This document shows positions 44,747 to 52,585 of a stretch of DNA of 55,265 bases, one piece after another. Each line of letters opens with the position of its first letter. Position 1 is the stretch's first letter. The translations under genes were made by a program, and so were the position numbers. The stretch lies in assembly GCA_028874335.1 (NCBI GenBank), contig JAPPJY010000054.1, forward strand, positions 1-55,265, in the 5' to 3' direction. Source of the stretch: Gemmatimonadota bacterium (lineage in GTDB: Bacteria; Latescibacterota; UBA2968; GCA-2709665). The notes under the pieces are model-generated. The model saw nothing but the letters and a program-made list of their open reading frames with translations. It did no database searches and had not been told where the DNA came from.

Positions 44747-45496
44747 ATGGATATGAACCTGGAAGAACTCAGCCGACTCGCGGATGAACTGAAGAACGCG
44801 CCGCCCGAAGACATCCTGGCGCGGGCCTGGCGGGACCTGGGTCCCGCGGTGGCAATGAGCACGGCATTCGGGCCCAGCGGCGTGGTTCTCGTGGATATGG
44901 CGCAGAGGGTGGCCCCGCAACTTCCCGTCTTCACAATCGACACGGGGTACCTCTTCTCCGAAACACTGGCGTTGAAAAAGCGTGTCGAGGCGCGTTACAA
45001 TATTCAGATCGAAACACTGCGTCCCCGCCTGAGCGTGCCCGAGCAGGACCGCGTGTGCGGTCCGGACCTGTACAGCACGGAGCCGGATCGCTGCTGCGCG
45101 ATGCGCAAGGTGGAGCCGCTTCAACGGAAGCTGGCGGGACTGGACGGCTGGGTTGCCGGGCTGCGAAGAGATCAGTCCGACACACGGGTGGGCGTAAGCG
45201 TCGTGGAAGGATACCCGGTCAGCGGCGGGAGGACCATCGCCAAGGTCAATCCGCTCGCCGCCTGGACGCGGAAGCAGGTGTGGGACTACGTCGCGGACAA
45301 TGACCTGCCGTACAATCCGCTCATGGACCAGGGGTATTCCAGCATCGGCTGCTGGCCCTGCACCCGGCCCGCGGCGCCGGGCGCGGATGAGCGATCAGGC
45401 CGCTGGGCCGGTACGCGCAAAACGGAGTGCGGCATGCACGCGCCGTTGATGGCGGTCGAGATACCCGAAGCGGAGGGGCAACTGGCGGCGGGATGA
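44747..45496 (+). CDS. cysH: Adenylyl-sulfate (APS) reductase, CysH family
   Basis: Reduces activated sulfate to sulfite with thioredoxin, 249 residues. The cluster cysteines of the assimilatory APS type are present: Cys116-Cys117 (DRCCAMRK) and Cys202-x2-Cys205 (GCWPC), holding a [4Fe-4S] cluster, so APS rather than PAPS is the likely substrate. The catalytic Cys228 is in TECGMH. P-loop-like SGG in YPVSGG and STAFGPSG bind nucleotide. AGAGGA is six bases before ATG 44747. A promoter precedes and a terminator follows. No ATP sulfurylase or sulfite reductase gene is in the window. Confidence 0.93.
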   Translation: MDMNLEELSRLADELKNAPPEDILARAWRDLGPAVAMSTAFGPSGVVLVDMAQRVAPQLPVFTIDTGYLFSETLALKKRVEARYNIQIETLRPRLSVPEQDRVCGPDLYSTEPDRCCAMRKVEPLQRKLAGLDGWVAGLRRDQSDTRVGVSVVEGYPVSGGRTIAKVNPLAAWTRKQVWDYVADNDLPYNPLMDQGYSSIGCWPCTRPAAPGADERSGRWAGTRKTECGMHAPLMAVEIPEAEGQLAAG

Positions 45497-45520
45497 TCGG
45501 GGCTGAACGGAAGGAATCTT

Positions 45521-45559
45521 CATCGGCGGATGCCCGGGCGGCTTCCGCCGATGTCTTTT
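45521..45559 (+). terminator. Intrinsic terminator of cysH
   Basis: CATCGGCGGA (45521-45530) pairs with TCCGCCGATG (45544-45553), 13-base GC-rich loop, then TCTTTT. Confidence 0.8.
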
Positions 45560-45609
45560 GTACGGAAATCTCGCGGAACCGCGGGCCATTCCGCACGAAA
45601 CGTGGTTTT

Positions 45610-45634
45610 GTAGGGGCGCCCCTTGTGGGTGCCC
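45610..45634 (+). repeat. Single arm of the TAGGGGCGCCCC repeat family
   Basis: Identical over 25 bp to the right arm at 37561-37585; no partner arm is present here. It ends just before the promoter of the higBA remnant. Confidence 0.8.
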
Positions 45635-45652
45635 GCCTTCCCCCGTTTGCGC

Positions 45653-45680
45653 TTGACAATGCCGGTCTTCAGCATATATT
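45653..45680 (+). promoter_or_regulatory. Strong promoter upstream of the HigBA remnant
   Basis: TTGACA (45653-45658), 16 bp, TATATT (45675-45680); a start near 45687 would transcribe the higB remnant and both higA-like genes. Toxin-antitoxin promoters are usually autorepressed by the antitoxin; no operator palindrome is obvious. Confidence 0.75.
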
Positions 45681-45757
45681 GTTTTCTGCTGCTTGGTCCC
45701 GGGCACCACGGGGCCATTTTTGTACGTGATCCGGTTGTGTTCCAGTCGCCAACGGGG

Positions 45758-45823
45758 TTTGTATCGTGTTTCCACTGGACTGACGAAGGTGCGTGCGACG
45801 TGGAGATCACGGACTACCATTGA
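45758..45823 (+). pseudogene. C-terminal remnant of a HigB/RelE-type toxin
   Basis: The last 21 codons (FVSCFHWTDEGACDVEITDYH) match the conserved HigB C-terminus (consensus CFxWxDGxAYDVEIxDYH) and stop 11 bp before the HigA start, where a complete higB would end. No frame upstream in the 70 bp to the promoter encodes the rest of the 92-residue toxin, so it is a 5'-deleted remnant. The catalytic C-terminal His survives but the core is missing. Confidence 0.7.
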
Positions 45824-45834
45824 GAGGCGCGAAC

Positions 45835-46140
45835 GTGAACGCGACGAGTGGGATGAGACCGGTTCATCCGGGTGAGATACTCCGCGACGAACTCGACGCG
45901 CTCGGGTTGTCGGCCAACGCCCTGGCGAAGGCGTTGGGCGTGTCGGTGAATCGCATCACGATGATTCTGAACGGTCGGCGTGGTGTGAGCGCGGACTCGG
46001 CGTTAAGGCTGGCGCGTTACTTTGGGACGACCCCTCAGCTTTGGCTCAACCTGCAAACGTCTTGGGAGCTTCGCAGGGCGGAAATTGAGGCGGGCCGCGA
46101 GATCGCCGCAAGCGTAACGCCCCGTCAATCGGTACCGTAG
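45835..46140 (+). CDS. higA: HigA-family antitoxin (orphan)
   Basis: XRE-type helix-turn-helix protein of 101 residues. The family stretch MRPVHPGEILRDELDALGLSANALAKALGV is followed by recognition helix VNRITMILNGRRGVSADSALRLARYFGTTPQLWLNLQ. GTG 45835 is preceded by GAGAGG at seven bases; ATG 45853 is an alternative. HigA neutralises HigB and represses the operon; the cognate toxin here is only a remnant, so it may persist as an antidote or regulator. Confidence 0.9.
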   Translation: MNATSGMRPVHPGEILRDELDALGLSANALAKALGVSVNRITMILNGRRGVSADSALRLARYFGTTPQLWLNLQTSWELRRAEIEAGREIAASVTPRQSVP

Positions 46141-46189
46141 ATATGGGATGGCCGTATTGCCTGCCGGTGACCTGACGGAAGCGCTGACC

Positions 46190-46474
46190 ATGGACGATAT
46201 TGGAAGCAATCGTGTCGGCCCCATGCTGAACCCGCCGCACCTGGGCGAACTGATCCGCGAGAGTATGGATGCGGTTGGCTGGAACGTCACCCAGACGGCG
46301 GTTCGCCTGGGATGCAAGCGAGGAACGCTGTCGAGCGTGATGAAAGGCAAGGCGCGGGTGTCCTCGAAGATGGCGCTTGCGCTGGAGGATATCGGCTGGG
46401 GCACCGCCGATCACTGGATGCGGATGCAGGCGAGTTACGTGCTTGCGCAGGCCCGCCGGGAACACGTTGCTTAA
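46190..46474 (+). CDS. HigA-like antitoxin, second copy
   Basis: XRE-type DNA-binding protein of 94 residues, distinct in sequence from the preceding one. It has MLNPPHLGELIRESMDAVGW, then TQTAVRLGCKRGTLSSVMKGKARVSSKMALALEDIGWGTADHWMRMQ, the HigA arrangement. ATG 46190 is chosen with GGAAG eight bases upstream; frame is open from 46148. There is no toxin next to it. Two consecutive antitoxin genes of different origin suggest serial insertion of higBA units with toxin loss. Confidence 0.78.
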   Translation: MDDIGSNRVGPMLNPPHLGELIRESMDAVGWNVTQTAVRLGCKRGTLSSVMKGKARVSSKMALALEDIGWGTADHWMRMQASYVLAQARREHVA

Positions 46475-46644
46475 CACCCAATTCGCCGGTCATTGTGTGT
46501 AGCGCAGATGGTGATGGATAGAGCCGTATGGCTCCATATCCATGGTTGCTACCGCCAGTATTCGCTATGGCACTCGGGTCGTAAGGGCATCAACATCGCG
46601 CGGGTTTTGGCGTTGCCTCCCGCACGATTCGGAAGAGGTCGTCT

Positions 46645-47592
46645 GTGGGCCATCAGGTTTTGAGTACGGACGTCGGTTCCGGAATTCAGCCGACGGTGGT
46701 CGAACACATCGGCAGGACGCCGCTGTTGCGCATCCGGAAGTTTGCGGACCACCTGGACGGCATTGAGATCTATGCGAAAATGGAGATGTTCAACCCGGGC
46801 GGATCGGTAAAGGACCGGCCGGCGCTGCAGATGATCCAGGATGCCATCGCATCCGGCGAGTTGACCCCCGACAGAGTGATCATCGACTCCACGTCCGGCA
46901 ATACCGGAATCGCGTACGCCATGATCGGCGCGGCGCTGGGGTACCGCGTTGAACTGGTGATGCCGGGCAGCGTGAGCGTGGAGCGCCGGCACGTGATCCA
47001 GGCCTACGGGGCCAGCCTCGTTCTGAGCGATCCGCTGGAGGGTTCCGACGGCGCCATTCTGAAATGCAGGGAGATTCTGGCGGCAAACCCGGAGCGGTAT
47101 TACAAGCCGGACCAGTACAACAACCCTTCCAATCCAAGGGCCCACTATCTGCAGACCGCGCCGGAAATCTGGCGTCAGACACGGGGACGCGTGACCCACT
47201 TCGTGGCGACCCTCGGCACCAGCGGCACGTTGATCGGTACCGGCCGGCGGCTGAAGGAATACAACCCGGATATTCAGATAATCGCCGTGGAACCGCCCGA
47301 ATTTCACGGCATCGAAGGCCTGAAGAATATGGACGTGTCCATTGTGCCGGGCATCTACGATCCCTCGGTCTGGGACGAGAAGATCCGCGTGGAAACAGAA
47401 GACGCTTATGAGGCCGCCAGGCGGCTGACGCGCGAACTCGGGGTTCCCGCGGGGCAGTCGTGCGGCGCGGCCTTTGCCGGGGCAATGCGCGTGGCCGAGG
47501 AGGCTCGGGAAGGGGTTGTGGTTACGCTGTTCCCTGACAGCGGCGAGAAATACATGAGCACGCCGCTGTGGCGGCTGGATGAGCCTGATTGA
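46645..47592 (+). CDS. cysM: CysM-type cysteine synthase
   Basis: PLP enzyme of 315 residues. PLP lysine is Lys56 in NPGGSVKDRPA; the phosphate loop is STSGNTGIAYA; GTSGTLIGTGRRLKE closes the active site. Stretches SVERRHVIQAYG, GLKNMDVSIVPGIYDPS and SGEKYMSTPLW resemble Mycobacterium tuberculosis CysM, which uses O-phosphoserine and the thiocarboxylated carrier CysO rather than free sulfide. GTG 46645 has GAAGAGG upstream. It is followed at once by a JAMM protease and then a CysO-like carrier, which supports that assignment. Confidence 0.9.
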   Translation: MGHQVLSTDVGSGIQPTVVEHIGRTPLLRIRKFADHLDGIEIYAKMEMFNPGGSVKDRPALQMIQDAIASGELTPDRVIIDSTSGNTGIAYAMIGAALGYRVELVMPGSVSVERRHVIQAYGASLVLSDPLEGSDGAILKCREILAANPERYYKPDQYNNPSNPRAHYLQTAPEIWRQTRGRVTHFVATLGTSGTLIGTGRRLKEYNPDIQIIAVEPPEFHGIEGLKNMDVSIVPGIYDPSVWDEKIRVETEDAYEAARRLTRELGVPAGQSCGAAFAGAMRVAEEAREGVVVTLFPDSGEKYMSTPLWRLDEPD

Positions 47593-47605
47593 AGGAGGGA
47601 CGGCA

Positions 47606-48073
47606 TTGGATCGGGCGGTCTGGAAGAAGATTCATGAACACGCGCGAAGGGATTATCCTTCCGAATGCTGTGGGATCGTAACGGAAGGCACTGACGGCGC
47701 CTTTTGCGTTCATCCGTGCGAGAACATACAGGACCGGCTGCACGCCCGAAATCCCAGGGACCATCCGCGCACTTCTAAAAACGCCTACCGGATGGACGAT
47801 CTGGAGGTCCACCGGATATTTTCCGCAACGGAAAGCGCGGGCGGACGAATCGTCGCGTTCTATCATTCGCACATCGACTGCGGCGCGTACTTCTCCGAAG
47901 AGGATCGTCAGGCCGCGATGTTTATGGACCAGCCGGCCTTTCCGGAAGTGGCGTACCTCGTGGTCTCCGTGGTGGAGGGTACAGTACGGGAGGCTGCCGG
48001 GTTCGCATGGGACGAACGGACGAAGACATTCGTGGAGACGGTGCTGACGGGATACGATCCGGCAATCCGGTAG
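47606..48073 (+). CDS. JAMM/MPN+ metalloprotease (Mec-like)
   Basis: Zinc protease of 155 residues. The JAMM set is complete: Glu20 (PSECCG), His87-Ser-His89, Ser97 and Asp100 in YHSHIDCGAYFSEED. In mycobacteria Mec+ frees cysteine from the CysO-cysteine adduct; in Pseudomonas QbsD trims extra residues after the carrier's Gly-Gly. TTG 47606 is chosen because AAGGAGGG (47592-47599) is six bases upstream; ATG 47579 would overlap the cysM gene and lacks a site. It lies between cysM and the carrier gene, so a single operon is likely. Confidence 0.9.
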   Translation: MDRAVWKKIHEHARRDYPSECCGIVTEGTDGAFCVHPCENIQDRLHARNPRDHPRTSKNAYRMDDLEVHRIFSATESAGGRIVAFYHSHIDCGAYFSEEDRQAAMFMDQPAFPEVAYLVVSVVEGTVREAAGFAWDERTKTFVETVLTGYDPAIR

Positions 48074-48193
48074 GTTACGGATTGCACGTGACTGTGACCA
48101 CATCCGGAGCCGCGGCCACAGACCGGGAATGAGATACACATCACATGAAGCCGGATTGCAGTCAAGACAACTAATATTCAGGAGGAACACACG

Positions 48194-48478
48194 ATGGGTT
48201 TGACCGTACGCATTCCAACGCCATTGCGAAAATTCACGGGCGATCGCGCGGATGTTGAGGCCAGCGGCGCGACGCTGGGCGAACTGCTCGACGATCTGGA
48301 ATCGAAACATCCCGGCATCAAGGAGAATCTGGTCGATGCCGGCACCGGAAACCTGCGTCGATTCGTGAACGTGTACGTCAATGACGAGGACGTTCGCTTT
48401 CTTGATGGTACGGAGACGCCGCTCAGCGACGGCGACAGCGTGACAATCGTCCCGGCCATCGCCGGAGGGCGATGTTGA
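48194..48478 (+). CDS. ThiS/MoaD/CysO-like sulfur carrier with extended C-terminus
   Basis: Ubiquitin-fold protein of 94 residues: MGLTVRIPTPLRKFTG, ASGATLGELLDDLESKHPGI, then the core VNVYVNDEDVRFLDGTETPLSDGDSVTIVPAIAGG. Sulfur is carried as thiocarboxylate on the terminal Gly-Gly, but here two further residues, Arg-Cys, follow before the stop, so the Gly-Gly is masked. GGAGG precedes ATG 48194. The adjacent JAMM protease could remove the two residues, as QbsD does from QbsE. The E1 fusion at 33867-35045 would adenylate it and CysM would use it. Confidence 0.93.
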   Translation: MGLTVRIPTPLRKFTGDRADVEASGATLGELLDDLESKHPGIKENLVDAGTGNLRRFVNVYVNDEDVRFLDGTETPLSDGDSVTIVPAIAGGRC

Positions 48479-48533
48479 TTGTTGGACATCCGCGGTGGAA
48501 GTCCGTTGCCGTTCCGATTCAATGAGGCCGGGT

Positions 48534-48962
48534 ATGTATATTTCCTCGAAGGGCAACTACGGCCTGCGGGCCGTACTGGATCTCGCGCTGCACTACGGCG
48601 AAGGGGTTGTGCAAAGCGCGGAAATTGCCTCGCGGCAGGATATTCCCGAATCCTATCTCGTACAGTTGCTGAATCCATTGCGTAACGCCGGCCTGGTGCG
48701 CAGCGTCAGAGGTCGTAAGGGCGGCCATGAACTGATCCGGCGCCCGGAGGAGATTACCGTGGGGGCTGTACTGGAGGTCCTCGAAGGTCCGGTACAGCTC
48801 GCGGCGGAAGACAAGGAAGGCGCCGACGGCGCGCCAGACGTGCTGCGGGATGTCTATGAGGAGATGGAAGCGGCCGTTGAGGAGGTACTCGCCACCGTTA
48901 CCTTTGGCGACCTGTGCAGGAAATATCGGTTGCAAAGCGGCCACATCGTGTTCCGCATCTAG
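48534..48962 (+). CDS. Rrf2-family transcriptional regulator (CymR-like)
   Basis: Winged helix regulator of 142 residues: MYISSKGNYGLRAVLDLALH, recognition region ASRQDIPESYLVQLLNPLRNAGLVRSVRGRKGGHELIRRPEEITVGAVLEVLEG. The cluster cysteines of IscR are absent from the corresponding loop (only one Cys, in GDLCRKY), so it is more like CymR, the cysteine-metabolism repressor that works with CysK. It lies directly before cysK and after the carrier gene, which fits. GAGG precedes ATG 48534. Confidence 0.88.
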   Translation: MYISSKGNYGLRAVLDLALHYGEGVVQSAEIASRQDIPESYLVQLLNPLRNAGLVRSVRGRKGGHELIRRPEEITVGAVLEVLEGPVQLAAEDKEGADGAPDVLRDVYEEMEAAVEEVLATVTFGDLCRKYRLQSGHIVFRI

Positions 48963-49012
48963 TCGGGCAAGAATCCGGCAGCGGGTCCGTGACCAACCCC
49001 ACGGATTGAACC

Positions 49013-49939
49013 ATGGATGCCCTCAGAACAGGCGACAACATTCTGAAGCTCATTGGCGCAACGCCAATGGTCCGGCTGAACCGGGTGGCCGATCCCGAGG
49101 GAGCGGTTGTCTGGGCCAAGCTGGAGGCGTTCAACCCCGCGGGCAGCGTGAAGGACCGGACGGCGCTTGCCATGATCGAGGCGGCCGAAGCGCGCGGCGA
49201 TCTGAAGCCGGGGATGAGGATTGTAGAGCCCACGAGCGGGAATACGGGGATCGGACTGGCGATGGTGGCCGCCGTGAAGGGCTACAGGCTCACGATCACG
49301 ATGCCGGAGGGCGTGAGCGACGAGCGCCAGAAGCTGCTCAGGGCGCTGGGCGCCGAGGTGGTGTTGACGTCGACGTACGACGGAATGCAGGGCACGATAA
49401 AGAAGGCGCTGGAACTGGTCGAGAGTGGTACGGAGTGTTTCCTGCCGCAGCAGTTCGAGAACCCGGCCAACCCGGATATTCACCGCCGGACCACCGCACG
49501 CGAGATTCTGATGCAGATGGATGGAGCGCCCGACGCGTTCGTCGCGGGCGTGGGGACGGGAGGCACGGTCACCGGCGTGGGAGAGGTCTTGAAGGCGGAG
49601 TATCCGGAGACCTGCATCGTCGGTGTTGAACCGGCGGATTCCGCGGTGCTTTCGGGCAGACAACCCGGGCCCACCGAGATCGACGGGCTGGGCGCCGGGA
49701 TGATCCCGGATGTGCTCAACGTGGATATTCTGGACCGAGTCGTTGCGATAACCAATACGCAGGCTCGGCGGATGTCACGCAGGCTGGCGAGGGAAGAGGG
49801 CATCCTGGCAGGCATTTCTTCCGGGGCGGCGGCCCACGCGGCCGCTACGGTCGCCGCGGGCATGTCTCAGGAGGAACGCGTGGTCGTGATCCTTCCGGAT
49901 ACGGGCGAACGCTATATAGGCGCCTATCTCTATTCGTAA
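49013..49939 (+). CDS. cysK: Cysteine synthase A (O-acetylserine sulfhydrylase)
   Basis: PLP enzyme of 308 residues making cysteine from O-acetylserine and sulfide. PLP lysine Lys47 in NPAGSVKDRTA; phosphate loop EPTSGNTGIGLAM; GVGTGGTVTGVGEVLK; SGAAAHAA closes the fold. It follows cysM-type sequence at family level only. Downstream of the Rrf2 gene by 50 bp; a bidirectional terminator separates it from the convergent rpsT. CymR-CysK regulation is a plausible reason for the adjacency. Confidence 0.94.
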   Translation: MDALRTGDNILKLIGATPMVRLNRVADPEGAVVWAKLEAFNPAGSVKDRTALAMIEAAEARGDLKPGMRIVEPTSGNTGIGLAMVAAVKGYRLTITMPEGVSDERQKLLRALGAEVVLTSTYDGMQGTIKKALELVESGTECFLPQQFENPANPDIHRRTTAREILMQMDGAPDAFVAGVGTGGTVTGVGEVLKAEYPETCIVGVEPADSAVLSGRQPGPTEIDGLGAGMIPDVLNVDILDRVVAITNTQARRMSRRLAREEGILAGISSGAAAHAAATVAAGMSQEERVVVILPDTGERYIGAYLYS

Positions 49940-49956
49940 CGCGGACCCCGGAAAGA

Positions 49957-49996
49957 AAAACGCGCCCGATGTCTCGATGGACATCGGGCGCGTTTC
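49957..49996. terminator. Bidirectional intrinsic terminator, cysK / rpsT
   Basis: AACGCGCCCGATGTC (49959-49973) pairs perfectly with GACATCGGGCGCGTT (49980-49994). T-rich flanks on both sides make it work for cysK (plus) and rpsT (minus). Confidence 0.92.
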
Positions 49997-50014
49997 TTAT
50001 ATTAAGGGTTGCGC

Positions 50015-50266
50015 CTACATGGCATTCGCACGCCGGGCGAGGTCCGATTTGTAACGGGCAGCGGTGTTTCGATGCAGGACGCCCTTTTTTACACTCTTGT
50101 CTATCACCGATACCGCCTGCGGCATCAGCGCTTCCATTTCACCTCTGTCGCTCGTATTCGATGCCTTCTTGAGGACGGTTCTCAACTCGGAACGCGCGCT
50201 CCTGTTGCGCAGACGGGCTCTTCGGTTCTGCCGGAGCCTCTTGTGGGATGATTTGAGCGTGGGCAA
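50015..50266 (-). CDS. rpsT: 30S ribosomal protein S20
   Basis: Primary 16S-binding ribosomal protein, 83 residues, three long helices. Sequence MPTLKSSHKRLRQNRRARLRNRSARSELRTVL and HRNTAARYKSDLAR fits bacterial S20. It starts with TTG (50264-50266) and has AAGGAGG six bases upstream; Escherichia coli S20 also starts with UUG, where it takes part in autoregulation. A CCCGCATGCGGG palindrome lies just before the ribosome binding site (about 50285-50297) in the leader. Confidence 0.95.
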   Translation of the reverse strand: MPTLKSSHKRLRQNRRARLRNRSARSELRTVLKKASNTSDRGEMEALMPQAVSVIDKSVKKGVLHRNTAARYKSDLARRANAM

Positions 50267-50593
50267 CGCCTACCTCCTTGGTGCTCCCGCATGCGGGAAC
50301 GGGCATTTCAGATGAGGTCAAAAATCGAAGCAAGACAATGTAACAGAAAACGTTGCTTTACACAACAACATTTATTTGGGGGAGTATATATCATATTGAA
50401 ACGCGCTAACTTCCCTAACTGTTCCGGGTTAGGGGTTGTTTTAAAGTCTTAAATATTTAATAATTCGGAAGTGAAAGATAGAGCATATTCAAATGGCAAT
50501 AGTTGAAAATGGTAGCTGGAAAACAAAATTAGTGACAATGGATGCGCTGTTTGAGTTCATTTCGCCTCCTCGACCTGTGGTTAGAGAGTCGAG
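50267..50593. other. Intergenic region, start of the AT-rich island
   Basis: Contains the rpsT leader (palindrome near 50285) and a weak minus-strand promoter candidate (TTGTGT, 17 bp, TACATT). From about 50340 the base composition shifts visibly to AT-rich. No gene is seen. Confidence 0.5.
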
Positions 50594-51130
50594 TTAATTG
50601 TTTTTCAAATTTGCCTCAATGTTCGCTATTTCTGCAAAAGTTATGTTTGGGTTTTTGGATGTTAGGGTGAGGAATAATTCTGGATTTTGTAAGATCATGT
50701 AAACTAAAATATCACGATTAAGGCTCTTATTGGAAAGTCCTAAGTCTTTTCTTATGGATAGTATGAATTCACTCATATAGTAAAATGTGTTTGCGTCGGG
50801 GTTATTAGCTGTGGTCGATAAATGTCTTTTCCATTTAATGTAAGTCTTTAATGCTTTAGGACCGGCCCAGAAGATTAACTTTCTTTGCCAACTGCGGAAG
50901 AAATCTTCTAAGTTGGAATTTTCCATTGTTTCCTTTTGCCCAGTTTGCCTGAATAAGTTGAACATTGTTTTTAAGAATTCATCATACATTTTTATTTTGA
51001 GTTCTCTAAAAGTTGCCTCATTATCACGCTTTCGCTCTTGATATTTGCCTATTGTAATAGTGAGTACCGAACCTAAAACTGTGGCCCCGGCTGCAACGAT
51101 CCCGACAATTAGTTTTGCGTCAATGTCCAC
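50594..51130 (-). CDS. Hypothetical protein with one N-terminal TM segment
   Basis: Unrecognised protein of 178 residues. An N-terminal membrane helix (LIVGIVAAGATVLGSVLTITI) leads to a basic, charged helical region (KYQERKRDNEATFRELKIKMYDEFLKTMFNLF), so most of it is likely cytoplasmic. GTG 51130 follows GGGAGA at seven bases and is preferred to GTG 51145, which has no site. Codon use is AT-rich, unlike the 1-50 kb genes. Small TM proteins with a cytoplasmic helical part are common in mobile islands; no function assigned. Confidence 0.65.
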   Translation of the reverse strand: MDIDAKLIVGIVAAGATVLGSVLTITIGKYQERKRDNEATFRELKIKMYDEFLKTMFNLFRQTGQKETMENSNLEDFFRSWQRKLIFWAGPKALKTYIKWKRHLSTTANNPDANTFYYMSEFILSIRKDLGLSNKSLNRDILVYMILQNPELFLTLTSKNPNITFAEIANIEANLKNN

Positions 51131-51705
51131 GAAAATATCTCCCACTTAATGAAGTGGCAACGCGAATAATAGTGTTATCTGTAGATGAAATCTGGCTCCG
51201 GCAAGCGACCTCGATCACCGGGGCTATAATCAACAAATTTCGAATTTTTGAACGCAGCGGTAAGACTGTTGCGGCAATTATCTGTAATTTGGCGTGTGGC
51301 TTGTTCGCCAGCCGCTTTCAGGACCTTTTCCCTGTCACCGAGAACGCGACACCGGGGACACCTTATTGCGTCACGATGACCCCTTGCTACCTGATAAATT
51401 CAGGATAAGAAAAAACAGGGTTACATATCGCTCTTGTCCCAAAAACCAATTTCTCGGAACAGTTCAAATAGCGAGGTTGTTCTTGATCAGAGGGACTCCC
51501 TTTTTTAATTCCAATCTATTGTAGTTGACATCCAGAATGCATACAGGTATGTTTGTCGTTGGAGAGGCTTGTCCTGCAGCTTCAGACGACCCCCCAATGG
51601 GTATGTGATAGCCAAGCTATCCTTCCTTTCCAAGAGTCTTCAGGCTCGGAAGACAATGGCCTCTTCAGATTTTCCCTTACGCTTTCAAAAACAGTACGAT
51701 AAATT
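51131..51705. other. Gene-free stretch inside the island
   Basis: A plus-strand frame at 51115-51408 (97 codons) has no ribosome binding site and implausible sequence. I see no gene or RNA. GC content rises briefly near 51200-51380, so this may be a patchwork of fragments. Confidence 0.45.
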
Positions 51706-52056
51706 ATGTTGATTACCGAGATCTTAAAATACGCTCAAGGCGATGTCCTACGTTCCAGTGCGCTTTCTCCATTGTTGCGAATTTCAGTATCAATTTTGTC
51801 GTTAACTATTATTGCTTGTCATTGGACTGAAAATATAGTTTGTTATGGATTTGGAGTAATGGGGCTAATAGCCGTGGTAATTTTCTTAATTTCATACTTA
51901 TATTTGATGGTTAAGAATCCAGATGCTCTAAGGTCTGAAAGCTATTCTATTCAAAAATTAGCTATGGAGAAAGGGTATTACGGGGATGATACATTAGGAA
52001 TGCTAAAAGAAACAGAAATACCTCAAATTGGCGGTACGGGTGAGAAAAGAGAATGA
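51706..52056 (+). CDS. Hypothetical two-TM protein
   Basis: Unrecognised protein of 116 residues with two membrane helices (LLRISVSILSLTIIACHW and VMGLIAVVIFLISYLYLMV) and a hydrophilic tail with KNPDALRSESYSIQKLAMEKG. It overlaps the next gene by ATGA at 52053, so they are made together. AT-rich. The pair could be a defence or toxin-type module (membrane effector plus soluble partner), but that is inference. Confidence 0.65.
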   Translation: MLITEILKYAQGDVLRSSALSPLLRISVSILSLTIIACHWTENIVCYGFGVMGLIAVVIFLISYLYLMVKNPDALRSESYSIQKLAMEKGYYGDDTLGMLKETEIPQIGGTGEKRE

Positions 52057-52349
52057 CACCTAATCGATTCATTATTGCTGTCCACGGATTTGATTCTGAT
52101 GAACAGAAACAACTGTCAGACTTTTTCTCTGAATCCGAGGGCTGCGGTTGGTGGCATTGGATCGATGGATTTTGGTTGGTGGTGGATACTCAAGGTAAAT
52201 TCAACGTAGCCGCCATACAAGAAAAAATCCGTGAAATAGGTGCACCTGGACGCTCACTCGTTCTTTGTGTTTCTCCTAATGCATGGTCTGGTTATGGCCC
52301 TAACACTAGAGATAAAGATATGTTTCGATGGATTCATAGCAATTGGTGA
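52053..52349 (+). CDS. SinR/Cas2-like ferredoxin-fold small protein
   Basis: Soluble protein of 98 residues. It reads as beta-alpha-beta-beta-alpha-beta: FIIAVHGFD, helix, GCGWWHWIDGFWLVVDTQGK, helix AAIQEKIREIG, then SLVLCVSPNAWSGYGP. The WWH.LD..W and closing W.GYG blocks recall small proteins annotated as SinR family, of Cas2/VapD-like fold; the similarity is from memory and not tested. Start overlaps the previous stop (ATGA). Some relatives occur in defence contexts. Confidence 0.7.
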   Translation: MTPNRFIIAVHGFDSDEQKQLSDFFSESEGCGWWHWIDGFWLVVDTQGKFNVAAIQEKIREIGAPGRSLVLCVSPNAWSGYGPNTRDKDMFRWIHSNW

Positions 52350-52585
52350 GATTTCGATCTTGAGAAAACACGTGAATGGTGTGTCAAAAGGCCCAGGTTC
52401 GCTACCTGGGTTTTGTTATGAAACCTACACATTCAACGGGCACCCATTTTCTACTAATTCTGTAATATATCGACTCTATTAGAAACTAGGGCTATGCAAA
52501 GACTGGAGTCAGATTAGGAATCATAATGTGAGAAAAGGAAATGATCCAAGACTGTGATCGAAACGCGCGGTAACTAGGTCCAGCG

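Noticed and set aside
45653..45823. Complete HigB toxin gene
   Set aside because: Only the last 21 codons match; the sequence between them and the promoter encodes no toxin core in any frame.
51115..51408. Plus-strand frame of 97 codons in the island
   Set aside because: No ribosome binding site, no recognisable protein pattern, and it overlaps the start of the one-TM gene.
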